A stretch of DNA of 64,000 bases from Cavenderia fasciculata (taxonomy: Eukaryota > Evosea > Eumycetozoa > Acytosteliales > Cavenderiaceae). The translations under genes were made by a program, and so were the position numbers. Of the stretch, positions 45,329 through 57,632 are shown in pieces (the first letter of the stretch is position 1; each line of letters opens with the position of its first letter). Below the pieces are notes generated by a model that saw only the letters and a list, made by a program, of their open reading frames with translations, searched no databases and was not told where the DNA came from. The stretch lies in contig NW_004457624.1 of assembly GCF_000203815.1 (NCBI RefSeq), forward strand, positions 992,001 through 1,056,000. The letters run 5' to 3'.

Positions 45329-47050
45329 TTATTTATAAACTGATTTTTGATAAACAATATTATCAATAATTTGAGTAAAGAATTCATCTGAACGAAGTAC
45401 AGTGTCTGGATTAAAGCTATGTTCTTTGGCATAGAGTTTGACAGCATTTTCAATCATGGTGTTGATCAATTCAAATGTGATTTCTTCCATTGGATATTTA
45501 CCGGCAACGGTAGATAGATAACGCATCTCTAATACAAAGTGTTGTAAGCCACCATTTCCGTAACTGTATCCTTCAGACTCGTTCAATTCTTGCATACGAC
45601 GTGAAAGGATCATAACAATCTCTTGAATGATTTTAGAGGCAATTGGTGATACACTTTCCATATTGACATGTTTTGAATGACTGTCGACAAACTCTCTACA
45701 GTCTCTGCCAAACGAATGAATTTCTTTGGAAGTGGTTCAATGTCCTCGTCTAGACGATAAATCTCTGAATCCCACATCATAATATGATCAACCGTCTCTA
45801 ATGCCTTTTTGACTGAGTATTCATCACGAATACGACGGAACATATTATCCAGAGTCTCTTTGAGTGAATCCAAATTATTGAGTGGTCTACCAATAGCATC
45901 TTCAAATCGATTGGTACTACGTACAAATAAATCTTCACTTATAAATACAGCATCTGAAATAATTGAATGCATTTGGTTGTCTGATAGATCTTTTTGTACT
46001 GCTACAATTAAATGATTTAAATATTCCCTAAATATTTTTGATAATGATGTTGATATTGTTGGAATTAACTATAAAAATAAAAAGAAATAGAATATTAATA
46101 TTATATTATAATATATATGGGTATTTAGTTTAGTTGACATACTTGAGGATTAATGATATGACAAATATCATTTGAAAATCTTTGAATGATGGTATTTAAA
46201 AATATAGTACTTTCTGTCAACTTTAATTTACTTTCTTCTCCACCTGTTGCGTTGTTATATTGTTGATTTCTTAATTGTGGAGAATATGAAAGAGGAGGAG
46301 TATTTGGTTTAGAGTTGCTTTTTGGTGATGATGTGGTAGGGAGTGGTGAGAGGGCAAGTTCGTATTCCCAATTTGATGTGCTTTGCCATTTCTCATCGCC
46401 GAGGTGTTGTTGTAGTTGCTCACGTATTCTCGCTTCATAGTCATAGACAAGCTTTTCAATGTGTGGTTGCAACATCTGTGTCCAGTAGAATGAGAGTGCT
46501 AGACCACTCTGCTCCATCATTTCACAGTGTGAGTGTACAATATGGATCAGCTGCGATATGATGTGGTAGTTATCATTGGTCAGCACTTGGCGACTGAATA
46601 TATCTACAATCAGCTCTACCTGGTGTACAATCCATTCGACCAAACCACTAGCCATATACGACTCTGGGAACGAGTTGGTATAGTCTAGACATGTAGTATT
46701 GATAGCGTTGAATATAATACGTGTCAATTCACCGATATAGCGAATCAGGTCACCACTCAAACTGACCTTTTTCACAGCCACTTGGATCGCATGGCTACGA
46801 CTCTCCAAGAATATACTCTTTGCCTTGTCACTCTGCTCCAACTTGACCAACAATGCAATCGTATCTCTAATCTGATTGGGTTTGAGAATAGGACTACGCA
46901 ACTGATCCATCAAACTCTCTATTAAATTCTTGATTCTAATATCAATCTGTTCTTTCAATGGATGTGTTTGCATCACAATTTCAACTTTTGGATTATTTTC
47001 ATAAATCTTATTAACTAAAGAGAGGATAAAGATATTAATATTTCTCTCTC

Positions 47051-47125
<75 letters not shown>

Positions 47126-48061
47126 TCAATTATTATAATATTATATTACTTTTTTTCAACTATATTTACAGCAAGATCAAATTCTCTTTGTTCAACGGCA
47201 GTATCCAATTCATAGGGTGCAGTTGTTAACCATTGGATTGGTTCAGTTGCAGCATTTAATGTTTCAGCATCAACCTTTTGATTTCTTTTCGCTTTATCTA
47301 TTTGTTGTCAATTAATAATCTTGTTAATATATATATATATATATATATCATTCCAACATCATCATCATCATTTTCAATCACATACAGAAATCCCAATTAA
47401 TTGATAAATTTTGCATTGCATTGATTGAATTTCCATATTCAGTTACTAGATTACGAAAATCTAACATATCTACTTCAGAACTAGCAATCTCTTTTGATGC
47501 ACCAATGAATATAAGATGATTTTTGTATACATCTTTTTTAAGATGATCGATACATCCCAACTTTCTTTCATTTAAATAATTTAAATGTGTCATTGCTTGT
47601 GAATCTGATTTATGAACAAATAAATCATTTGTATCTTTAAAGTAAAAAGTCAGTATTAAGTTATTTGATTCATTGATAATTTAATTTAAATTACATTTGT
47701 CTGAAGAAAATGAATGATCTGTGAAAGTTTCATAATTGACTGGATTCTCTTCATCGGTCATTGCACCACCAGGTCTTGATTGTTCAGTTCCTTGATAAAT
47801 GTCGTATCGGTAGACAGTCTTTTTCTTGTCAGTGTGAAGACATGTGACGGTACCTTCTTTAAAGTCGACCGATAGTTTGATCGAAGACTTTTGTGTGACC
47901 ATCATAGTGATCGGACCAACCCATTCACGATACATAAACTTGATGACATAGATACCATTCGATCGGATATCTGCACACTCTACATTCTGATATTCTACAT
48001 TTGAGCTAGCTGTACTCAACTTTGGGTCGAATTTTAAATCATAGATTCCTCCCTTTTTCAT
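45329..48061 (-). CDS. exoc8: Exocyst complex subunit Exo84 (EXOC8)
   Basis: Exo84 is a tethering subunit for secretory vesicles at the plasma membrane. Exons are 48061-47695, 47634-47386, 47297-about 47170, about 47012-46143, 46068-about 45660, and a final frame to 45329. Diagnostic segments are [52 protein letters not shown] and [13 protein letters not shown]. The Exo84_C body follows ([48 protein letters not shown]), and the tail [16 protein letters not shown]. Two oddities are seen. The exon 3/4 join around an (AG)n intron cannot be put in frame with standard sites without losing expected residues. At about 45660 the frame shifts by one base between two clearly conserved stretches. About 820 residues. 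The 48061 start exon is accepted because its frame and splice phase continue. Confidence 0.82.
47049..47122. repeat. (CT)n microsatellite in an Exo84 intron
   Basis: About 35 CT units on the plus strand ((AG)n in the gene's sense) fill most of the intron between the third and fourth Exo84 exons. Read as protein it gives a meaningless Arg-Glu run, which is why an open frame appears to begin at 47129. Confidence 0.92.
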
Positions 48062-48953
48062 CCTTAAATACTACTACTAATACTAATACTACTAATACTA
48101 CTAATACTACTAATATATATATATATATAAATACAAGATAGATAGAGATATATTATCTCTCTTTACAAAGATGTGAAGTGATAAAGAAGTAAAAACTTTA
48201 ATTACGGCAAAAAAATATTTTTTGGGCTTGAAAACCATATCAAAACTATCAAAACTCTTGTTTTGAAAGTTATTATTGTATTGTAATAATAGAACGCTTA
48301 TCTAAAGGTGTATCTATCTCCCTTTGGTCTAAAATTTATATTTATTTAGATTTATATAAATATCTCACGATAGAATCAGTATCTTTAAAAGGATATCTGT
48401 ACTGTATCTTAACCAATCAATCAACAATTAGATTTATAAACAACAACAACACACAAACAATCTTTTCATCATCGATTCCACTCACTCACACTTTCACACT
48501 GTTGTCATTATCGACTATTGGCTAATAGTGTTAATCATTTCCCCCTACAAATCAATTATTTGTATGTATAACAGTGACACAACCAAACCAATAACATCAC
48601 AGCAACAACAACAACAACAACAATAGCACAACGTATCTGTGTAGACAACACAACACAGCACAACTCAAAGTTTGACAGCAAGAGGGAGGAGGAAGAAGAA
48701 GAGGAAGAGGGAGGGAAGGAAGATACAGATAGTTTTTTTAGTCAAGACACCTGCTGATTAAATATTATTATATCAATCATTGAATTAAATCACATCACAT
48801 AGAGACAGATAGATATTTTTATAGATAGATATTAATAGATAACTTACTCAATTCTAGAATATAGTCGTATATATAATATAGATAATAGATAGATATACCG
48901 ATAGATAGATAGATAGAACGATTTAAATTTGTAATACCACCATCCTTGAAGAC
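48062..48953. promoter_or_regulatory. Divergent promoter region
   Basis: About 890 bp lie between the starts of Exo84 (leftward) and the DENN/WD40 gene (rightward). TACTAC repeats occur at 48070-48105, CAA repeats near 48600, an AGG/GAA purine block at 48680-48720, and GATA repeats at 48800-48915 in the probable 5' leader. No open frame is convincing. Confidence 0.5.
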
Positions 48954-51900
48954 ATGTCAAGTGTTACATTACCACCATCTTCTTCATCAACACAGACAAC
49001 GCCACCCGTTGTTGGAGCAGATGTAGTAGTAGTAGCAGCACCTACGACAACGACAACGACAACGACGACGACATCATCATCATCATCAACACAGGCAACT
49101 CCATTGTCATTGTCATCCAACAATAGTCTTTCATCGACATCACCAAACAATGCAGTTTCATTGCCAGCATCTCCTATCATGAACGGAGGTGGAGGCACAA
49201 AGCTTACAACACTACACATTGAAGAGATACAAGGCAAGAATATCAATGAAAAGGATGTCTTTGTAAAGTTTAAGATTGATGGCAAAAAGTACAAGACAAA
49301 GACACACAAAAAGACAAATAACCCATTTTGGAGTGACAAGTTTACAATGTAAGTAAAATGATCTTGGTTATATTATCTTTGTCACATCGACTAATCATTC
49401 ATTCCCTTATTTAGAACAAGTACGAATAAATTGGAAGAGATAACATTTACTATCATTAGTCAGAATATATTGGGAAATAATGTAAAATTGGGACGTGTCA
49501 AGTATCCATTGACAAAGAGTAATGCTACTTCTACACCAAGTCCAGTTAGAAAGAGTGTCAAGATCAACGCTTCAGATGTGTCATCGGCATCAATGACACC
49601 TGCATCACAATCAACTACAACTACACCATCCCAAACACCTGCCAATACAAGTACACCTGATATGGCACCTACAAATGGAAATACTAGTCATAGTAGTAAT
49701 AATAATAATAATAATAATACAACAGATAAACCATTACCTGCAATACCAATAGCGGGTACAAGTTCATCATACTCTGATACAACTAGTGCATCAATGTCGG
49801 ATACATACGATAGTTGGGTGATTGACTATTGGAGTGTGGTTGAAAAGGAAAAGAATATGGATAGAGTGCTAGAGTTGAAATTAAAGATTATTGTTAAGAT
49901 GCGAGAGTTGTATTTGGATACCGACACGAATAGTGGGGCGTCAATGCCCGAAGATACTAGTAGCAACTCGAATCTGTCTATTGCACCGCCATCTCGTAGT
50001 CCCCGCGACCAGGTTGTTTCACCCAAGGAGATGTCGTTTATTGGCAAGGGAGGTAGCCAGATTAAAAAGTTTACTAAAAAGCTGACATCCAAGATCGAGG
50101 GAGGGTCGTCCACCTCGAGCGGTGGAGCTTCTAGCAACACTCTTGGAGGTCATACAGCCAAACCAGACGCGAATCGTTCGAGAATCGGTATACCCACCCA
50201 ACAACAGCAACAAGCCATCGAGGAACAAATTGCAAAAGAACGACAAAAGGAATTGGAAAGAGAAGAAAAAGAAAAGGAAAAGGAGCGAGCAAGAGAAAAA
50301 CTACGTCAACGTGAAGAAGAGGAATTGCAAAAACAACTTGAAAAGGAGAGACAAGAGGAACGACGAAAGGCAAAAGAAGCCAAGCAAAAAAAAGACAAGG
50401 AAAAGAGATACGTTCCAACTCGTCCAATCGATTATTTCTTTGTGTGTGGTATATCAAACAAACTTGAACCAATCGATCAACGTTATGAACATGCCTCTTC
50501 CAAAGCATTTGATCCAATGGATATAGTTTATAAAGGAGAATTATTTGATTGTTTTCCACCAAAAGATGACGAAATTTTACCAAATCATATTTGGATGGTA
50601 AGATAGATAAAAAAAAGAAAAAAGAAAAAGAAAAAAGAATAATTTATTAATATTTTATTTTTTAGTATTGTTTTCCAAGAGGATTACAATTACAATTTGA
50701 AGATATTGGACCATCATTTTTCCCTTTTGTATTAACAAATGAAACTGGAGTTAGATTTTATGGAAGTTGTTTAATCTTTTATGAACCAATTGGTGAGGAA
50801 ATGACATTGGAAATTAAAAAACGTCGTAATTCATCTGCTTCTCAACAACCGCAGCAACAACAACAACAAACACAACAAAATGGTAATAGTAATGATCAAA
50901 CCGATGGTACAGAGATTGGAGATTCATCACAAACACCCAATAGTAAATCAAAACGTATTAGTACTCCACCTCTATCACCAAGTAGTACTCAACAACAGCA
51001 ACAAAACCAATTGGTAACAAGTGATAATGGTTCAACTGGCAGTGGCAGCGGTACTAGTGCTGGTACTATTCCACACTCTCTTTCATCGGGAGGATTGGTG
51101 GCTAGTGGCAATTCACAAATCTATGCACCAAAATGTATTTGTTTCTTGTCTCACTACCCCTTCTTTTCATTCTTTAGACTTACTCTAAATGAAGTCTATC
51201 AAAAGGTTTTCTTTTCAACAACACCTTTACCCATTGAAAGATACATTTATAATATGGTACAAGAAGTCCCACTTCCAACACCAGGTTTATCAACTGTAAC
51301 ATATAATTTAAATAATTCAATCATTTCACTTAAAAGATCATCAGAATATCTTTTACCAACTTCAGATGTATGTAACAAAAAAAAATATCAAATATTAAAT
51401 AATAATGGAATATTATATTACGATTATTAACTCTTTCATTTTGAATTTCTTTTAGTTACCATTTTCATTATTATTTAAATGCTTGGATATTAAAAACGCT
51501 TTAATATTATTTAAATCTATTTTATTGGAAGAGAAAATTGTTATCATATCAAGTCATTACTCCTTATTAACTTATATCACTGAAATATTAACTACTCTAT
51601 TACATCCATTTACTTGGGTAAGTAAAAAAACAAAAACAAAAAAAACAAAAAGAATATTTATTTATTTATTTATTTCTATTTATTTTTTATTTAGCCACAT
51701 GTTTATGTACCAATTTTACCAGAATTATTATTAGAATATGTTTATTCACCATTTCCATTTATTATGGGTGTTCATAGATCATATTCACATAATATTCTAA
51801 ATGAAGAGAATTTGTTGGGAGAGATTGTTGTGGTCGATCTTGACAATAATATTGTTTTGATTCCACCACCACAACAACATACAGGAGGTCAAGTTATTCA

Positions 51901-54900
51901 GTTGCCAGAAAAGGAGACAGCTCAACTCGTCAGTCAATTGCGTCGTGTTGTACAATATGAAATATTGTCTTCTGATCTGCCCAACTTTAACCTAAACACT
52001 CTTACTCCGATCAATCCATCGTTCAATACCGATTCCTCTCGTAGAATTCTTTCCAATCAACCATTGTCGCAAGTGTACCATCATCCTCCAACCGTACCAG
52101 CCAACGTTGATGATTACATTAGATTGTCATTCCTTCAATTCTTTTGTCATATCCTTTCAGACTATAGAAAGAATCTAAAGTATCTAAGAGTTTTCCCAAA
52201 ACCAATTACTCTATTTGATAAGAATGAATTTGTTAAATCAAGACCTGGAAATACTTCTGTATGTAAAGAAAGAAAAAAGAAAAAGAAGGAAAAAAGTCTA
52301 ATATTTTTTAATTTAAATTTTTTTTAGGCATTTTATAAATCATTTATTGAATCACAATCATTTAGTTGGTTCCTTGATCAACATAATTGGCCAACTCGTA
52401 ATTTATTTGATTATGTATTAGAGACACAGAAATACAAGAAACCAATTGACGAGTTGGTAGCAAGTTATCAATCGTCGATTCCACAGGCACTTGGTGTATT
52501 GGATCCAGTCAAACAAACGACCATTAGTGCTCCACAACCATCTTCGTTGAAATCAAACTCTACTTCGATTCGTGAATACACTCGATTCCCATCACTTAAA
52601 CACGAGTTGATGGTTACATCGCAGCCAAGTAGTACTAATGGAAATGTAGGGTTTGTGACTTCATTCATCACTGGTAGATCATCCAACAATTCAACACCTG
52701 CTCAGTCTCCACCTGCATCTCCTCCATTTGACGTGTACACTACATCACTCAAGGAAGATGAGAGTGTTCCCAATCCAACAGCCACTACCGGCAACCCAGA
52801 AGATTTCAAAGAGTTTAATATTATCGAACCAAGCTTTGAAGATCAACACAAGTCGTTTGTCACCATTGTCGAACAGTTCTTGTCAAAGGTATTGACCGAT
52901 GTATTGCCCGAACAATCTGATATCCAACAGATTCTAGATCTATTAAACTTTGACTATGGGCGTCAGATATTTGGTCGTCTCTTGTTGAGTCATCAAAAGG
53001 GGGCTGGTACAACTGGACAAGAGGACACTGCAAGCCGTTCAAGACTGAGCGATCAGTTGTTCTACTGTCTTGGTGATATTCTCAAGGCTGCTTTGAGAGA
53101 GGCCAACTTACACTCGGACTTCCCAGCCACTAGAATGTATTTGGAGGCTAGTTTTACATACCATCGTTTGCAAAAGGGATCCAACGAGTTTATCTCGGAG
53201 CGTATTCGTAACCAAGACGTGTGGCAAAACTACAAGTTTTGGGAGCAGTTCTTTTTCGATACGCTCGAGATGCGTTGCAAGGCATTGTATGGTAATGTCG
53301 TTCGCGAGATGATTAAATGGGACTCGTATATGCCCGACAAACAAGAGAGATTAAAGGCAGAGGAACGAGATATGGAGTTTTCGTTACTATCCAAGATGGT
53401 CTACTACATGATCAATCTAGGATCACGACCTGATTTGGTACGTCGATTTGTCAACAAGATGTGCTCGGGTATAAACTTTGACCATGAGCGTACCGAGACT
53501 ATGATGCAGGTAGTTAGCAACATCACTCGTGCACGTGACATGTACGACCAAGACGACCAAGACAACGACGATAACAACCACTCTGGCGACAAGCATGTTG
53601 ACAAGGATCTCAAGATGACATTCAACAAAGAGTCGTATCTACCAATTGGACTGTACTCGCAAAAGCCAAACGAAGGTAGAGAGCTGCTCAACCATCTCAT
53701 CGACGAAAAGAGTAACAGCATTGTTGCACTACGTTCACTGAGCAGAATCATGAATCTCAAGACTGCCTGGAACGAAAAGCGAACCACCACTAGCCACAGA
53801 ATCGACTATCGTGACATTTCTGAAAACAGAGGAGACTATGTCGTAAAGACATTTGCAGGTCATCAAGAAGGTGTTCTCTGTGTAGCCGTCCTCAATAACC
53901 AGTCGTCACACAAGGAAAGCTCAGTTGTCCTAACAGGCTCGGCGGACTCTACTCTCAAGGTGTGGGATATGACCACAACCAAATGTCTTGGAACACTTGA
54001 AGATCATGGTGGTTGGGTAACCAGTTGTGAAATAACTACAGACTCTAGAGCAATCTCTGGATCATACGATAAAACTCTTAAACTTTGGGATCTAAATGCT
54101 TGCAAAAAGATTAAATCGTTTAGAGGTCATAAAGGTTCCATCAGTTGTTTACAAGCAATTGATAATCATCAAATTGTTTCTGGTTCTTATGATAATACAA
54201 TGTATGTAAAAAAGAAAAAAAAAAGAAAAGAAATAGTTAATATTTATTTAAATATTTATTAATTTATTTAATTTTTTTTTTTAGATGTATATGGGATGAT
54301 AGATCAAATAAACCATCAAGTGTATTATCAGGACATCAACAACCTATTATGAGTATTATAGTAGAAGGATATAATATCATTTCTGGTAGTAGAGATACTA
54401 ATATTAGAATTTGGGATGTTCGTACATTGACATCAAAGATACTTTCTGGTCATACGGATTGGGTAAAGTGCCTAGAGTTTGGTGGTGACGTATTACTTAG
54501 TGGATCGTGTGATGGTCGTGTCAAGGTTTGGTCAGTGGCCAATCACGAATGTATAAAAACCTTACAGGGACACAGTGGAAGTATAAACTCGATCCTCATG
54601 CACGAAATGGATAATAACCATAGAAAGTTTATTACTGCGTCTGCTGATACCAATATTTCTGTTTGGGATAGTAACTATGCCGAACAAACACATACTCTAT
54701 CCGGACACAGTGACGAGGTCATGGCAGTATCAAACTTTATCAACGACCTCGTAGTCTCTGGTTCATACGATGGATCTATTCGTCTATGGGATGTAAACAA
54801 TGGCAAATCACTTCGTACCATTCATAATCACTCGCATAGAATATCATCACTTAAAACTTATGATTCACTCATTGTAACTGGTAGTTGGGATAAAACTGCT

Positions 54901-54936
54901 AAAGCTTGTTTATTTAGTTTAGATTTTAGACAATAG
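48954..54936 (+). CDS. C2 / DENN / WD40 protein (DENND3-like Rab exchange factor)
   Basis: Seven exons (48954-49348, 49415-50597, 50666-51367, 51456-51617, 51695-52258, 52328-54201, 54285-54936), all in phase, give 1843 residues. After a Thr/Ser-rich start, a C2-like beta-sandwich spans about residues 80-170 (KDVFVKFKIDGKKYKTKT, NPFWSDKF). A charged coiled coil (KERQKELEREEKEKEKERAR) leads into the tripartite DENN module: uDENN (RPIDYFFVCGISNKLEP, YCFPRGLQLQFE), core DENN (LLEEKIVIISSHYSLLTYI, PHVYVPILPELLLEYVYSPF) and dDENN (FYKSFIESQSFSWFLDQHN). About eight WD40 repeats from residue 1500 form a C-terminal propeller (SADSTLKVWDM, GSYDKTLKLWDL, GSCDGRVKVWSV). Animal DENND3 combines DENN and WD40 and activates Rab12; the N-terminal C2 looks like an amoebozoan addition. 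Rab target unknown. Confidence 0.9.
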
Positions 54937-54949
54937 ATAATCAATCGAA

Positions 54950-54985
<36 letters not shown>

Positions 54986-55672
54986 CAAAAAAGAAATACG
55001 AATAATGGAATACTATACTATATATATATAAAATATTTATTTAAAATAATTAACAAACAAATTAAAATGTAAAAGTAAAATAATAAATAATGGTTAAATA
55101 ATTATACCAATGTATTAAATATCTAAGAATTTGAATATACCCTAGGACCATTGGCTATTGTGTCTTGTATCATAATACTTTTTCCTTATGATGTTACTTC
55201 ACACACCGAAAAAAGTAAATGCCTTAAATATAAATATATAGGTTATATCATCCTTCCTATATCTACTACTACTTCTATCATGATCATGGTCATTAATAGG
55301 TATATCAAGAGCAGTGATGATGGAATCGGTGATAAAGGCATTCAAACTGATTTAACCACCAAAAACCCATCGACCGAAAAAAAACGATTGGTGTCAGAGT
55401 GGGATCCAATGGAAAAACCCAAAATGGTTGGTACTAAGATAGGATTGTATACCCGTACTCATTCAAAAAGGGTATTGCCAAAGTAATTTGTGGCTTCATA
55501 TGACACCTGACAAAGTATCTTGTAATAATGATGAACCATACAAGTATAAATAGTTGGTGTTTTACATCATTTCAAATCATCAAATCATCAAAGCAATAAT
55601 CAACAATCAACAAACAAACAAATCGATTAAAAACTTTAAAGTTTAATAATCCAACGATCGATCAAATCTAAA
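54937..55672. promoter_or_regulatory. Spacer with AAT repeat and duplicated promoter
   Basis: An (AAT)n microsatellite occupies 54955-54985, followed by AT-rich 3' flank. From 55177 the sequence is the reverse complement of 36845 leftwards, so it is the copied promoter of paralogue C. It includes TATAAATAGTTGG near 55545, a likely TATA region also present upstream of paralogue A. Confidence 0.6.
55265..55485 (+). other. Coding-like tail conserved in both duplication arms
   Basis: The frame reads KKRLVSEWDPMEKPKMVGTK, then IGLYTRTHSKRVLPK and stop (TAA at 55483-55485). In the other arm (about 36540-36650, minus strand) the same peptide, stop included, is kept with a Met to Leu and a Ser to Pro change, although the upstream part is broken there. 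No ATG lies nearby in frame except within the stretch (MVINRYIKSSDDG). It may be the last exon of a lost gene in the unit. Confidence 0.3.
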
Positions 55673-56392
55673 ATGACATCATACAATCTCAAATTTGCCT
55701 TCACCCAAGCCGGTCTCGCCGCTCTTGCCTCGGCCCAAGAAAAAGTTTGTGTCGTAAAGAGTGTCAATGGAAAGGTCTCAAATGTAGTATGGGTAACCTT
55801 CAAGCCCTTCTTGAATAACACCCTCGAGTGGCAGGAGCAGTACGGACTTTACTCATCCTCTTCTCAAATCCAGAATGGTGCTACCATCCAAAGAATCAGT
55901 AATGTCAAGGTTTGTAAATTAATTAGTTTATTTTTCTATTTTTTTTTGTATTTTTTAAAGATTCCAAACTAATCATTCCTTTTAAAACATATTTATATAA
56001 TATTTCTATAGAGCGCATCCAAGGGACACCAATACCCATTCCTCCCAGCTGGTTATTTCGATCAAGCCAACAGCGTTTCAACCAAGGGATACGGTATTGT
56101 CAACAACTATGGTGAATCTCTTACTTTTGGTCTCACCCAAACAGCTCTTGTCAACGGTGTCCAAGTTGATTCTGAATTGAATGCCACCACTGTATTGAAC
56201 AATCAAATGGCTGAATACAATCCAATTGTTACCCTCTCTGTCTATGTTGCAGCATCACTCAACAATGGTAGTGTCATCTCAAGCATCACCGGTCAATCAT
56301 TGACACTCACCTACACTTCTGATACCTCCAAGACTGTCCACTTTGATGACAACAGCAGTATGTTTGTAGAAGGTGAGATTCCAACAAACTAA
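55673..56392 (+). CDS. Beta-rich cytosolic protein of unknown function, paralogue C
   Basis: Two exons (55673-55909, 56012-56392) give 205 residues, almost identical to paralogue A. Visible differences are NTLEWQEQYGLYSS for NSLEWVENYGLYSS, and QANSVSTKGYG for QANSVATKGYG. The frame, splice sites and promoter are intact, so both copies are probably expressed. Function unknown, as for A. Confidence 0.8.
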
Positions 56393-56740
56393 ATAGTATC
56401 CAATATTGGCATTGTCTCTTGATTGATCTTGTCAACAAATCCCCTATTTGTAAATAATCTTACAACAACTATATATCCAGATTTTAAAAATGTTTTAAAT
56501 AAACAAATAATTAAATAGTTTTGTAAATGGTATTATTTTATTTTAGAATATACATACAATTTTTGTATATCCAATTGATTGATTGATTGGAAAATTCAAT
56601 CGACAAAACCAACAAAACAATGCATATCATAATTCAACAAACCATCAACTATCATAAGAATATTGAGTTGGTTTATCGGATTATGATTTACACTACTTGT
56701 TGTTGTTTTTCAATAAAATACACATTGGATATTTAATAAC
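56393..56740. other. Duplicated spacer
   Basis: This is the 3' flank of paralogue C followed by the inverted copy of the LLIVDGLLNYDM exon-like piece (about 56690-56610, minus strand). It contains no complete gene. Confidence 0.45.
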
Positions 56741-57632
56741 ATACCTGTATCTGTTTTTTCATCTTCCTAATAAACAATGGGAGTAAATATCCTTTGATAT
56801 AATCTAAAGTCGGATGTTTGAGAGTATGAAGAAATAGGTGATGGAGTCATACTATTTGGTACTCTAGCCGAGGTTGACTCGATAGGAGGTGGGGTAATGT
56901 CTGTTCCAAGTGATATCCTATCGCTGATACTGGTGGCGGGTTCATACTGGTTCTAGCAATAGTTTCATCAACTGATAGTAAATCTCCAGTATAAGAATAT
57001 CTTTTTCTTTTGGGTTCATGTGAAGTAGCAGATGTTGATTCGACAACAATGGGGATGGTGGTTGAGGAGGGAATGGGTATAAGATCTAAAATATTTGGTA
57101 CTCTAGTTGTTGGTGTTGACTCTATTGGAGGTGGGGGCATGCTACTTCCAAGTGATCTCGTATCAACTGCCACAAGTGGTGGTGGTGGAGCCATACTGGC
57201 TCGAGTTGGTCTCATGGCTGCTACCTGTACAGGTCTAGGCTCGATTTGATTTACAGTGTTTGAGCTACGAGTCCATCTTAGACCATTATCCATCTCAAAA
57301 TTAACGACATAGTTGATAATATAGAAAGCTTTTGTGAGCTGTTCGATAGAAGATCTCCATGGTTTGTTAAAACAACCAAACACTTTTAAATTTTCCAAAT
57401 ATTTATCCACTACCACCCTGTTTTGTGCAACATGTTCATTTCTTTCCTTTTGTTCGGTGGTCAATGGTACATTTACTCTCTTTTTGTGAGGGACTACAAT
57501 ACGTCTAAATCCCTGGTAAACCCTGTCTCCAAGCAAATGTTCTTCGTTCAATGTACAAAGAACCAATGGATTAGTCGTTTGGGCTATAACATTATCATTC
57601 ATTGATCCAGGGAATGGACCTTTTATCATTTA
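56740..57632 (-). pseudogene. Truncated DDE_Tnp_4 gene copy
   Basis: The frame from GPFPGSMNDNVIAQ through HLLGDRVYQGFRRIVVPHKK and VVVDKYLENLKVFGCF to the Pro-rich repeats matches exon 3 of the gene at 32716-34598, with near-identical residues. The first two exons and the start of the third are missing, a frame break lies near 56920, and the fourth exon has been deleted. It is a dead partial copy of a plain DNA-transposon-type or domesticated gene. Confidence 0.82.

Larger units (their letters stand above)
55177..57632 (-). repeat. Right arm of the large inverted segmental duplication
   Basis: Reverse-complement copy of 33355-36845, about 18.3 kb away. It contains promoter, paralogue C, the LLIVDGLLNYDM piece and a truncated DDE gene. 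It is shorter by about 1 kb because the region matching 34260-35290 is absent. It ends at ATAAAAGGTCC, where it abuts an ILEI pseudogene. Confidence 0.85.

Noticed and set aside
47030-47129. Arg-Glu repeat protein start in front of the Exo84 fourth exon
   Set aside because: It is translation of an intronic (AG)n microsatellite; the Exo84 frame continues from upstream exons.
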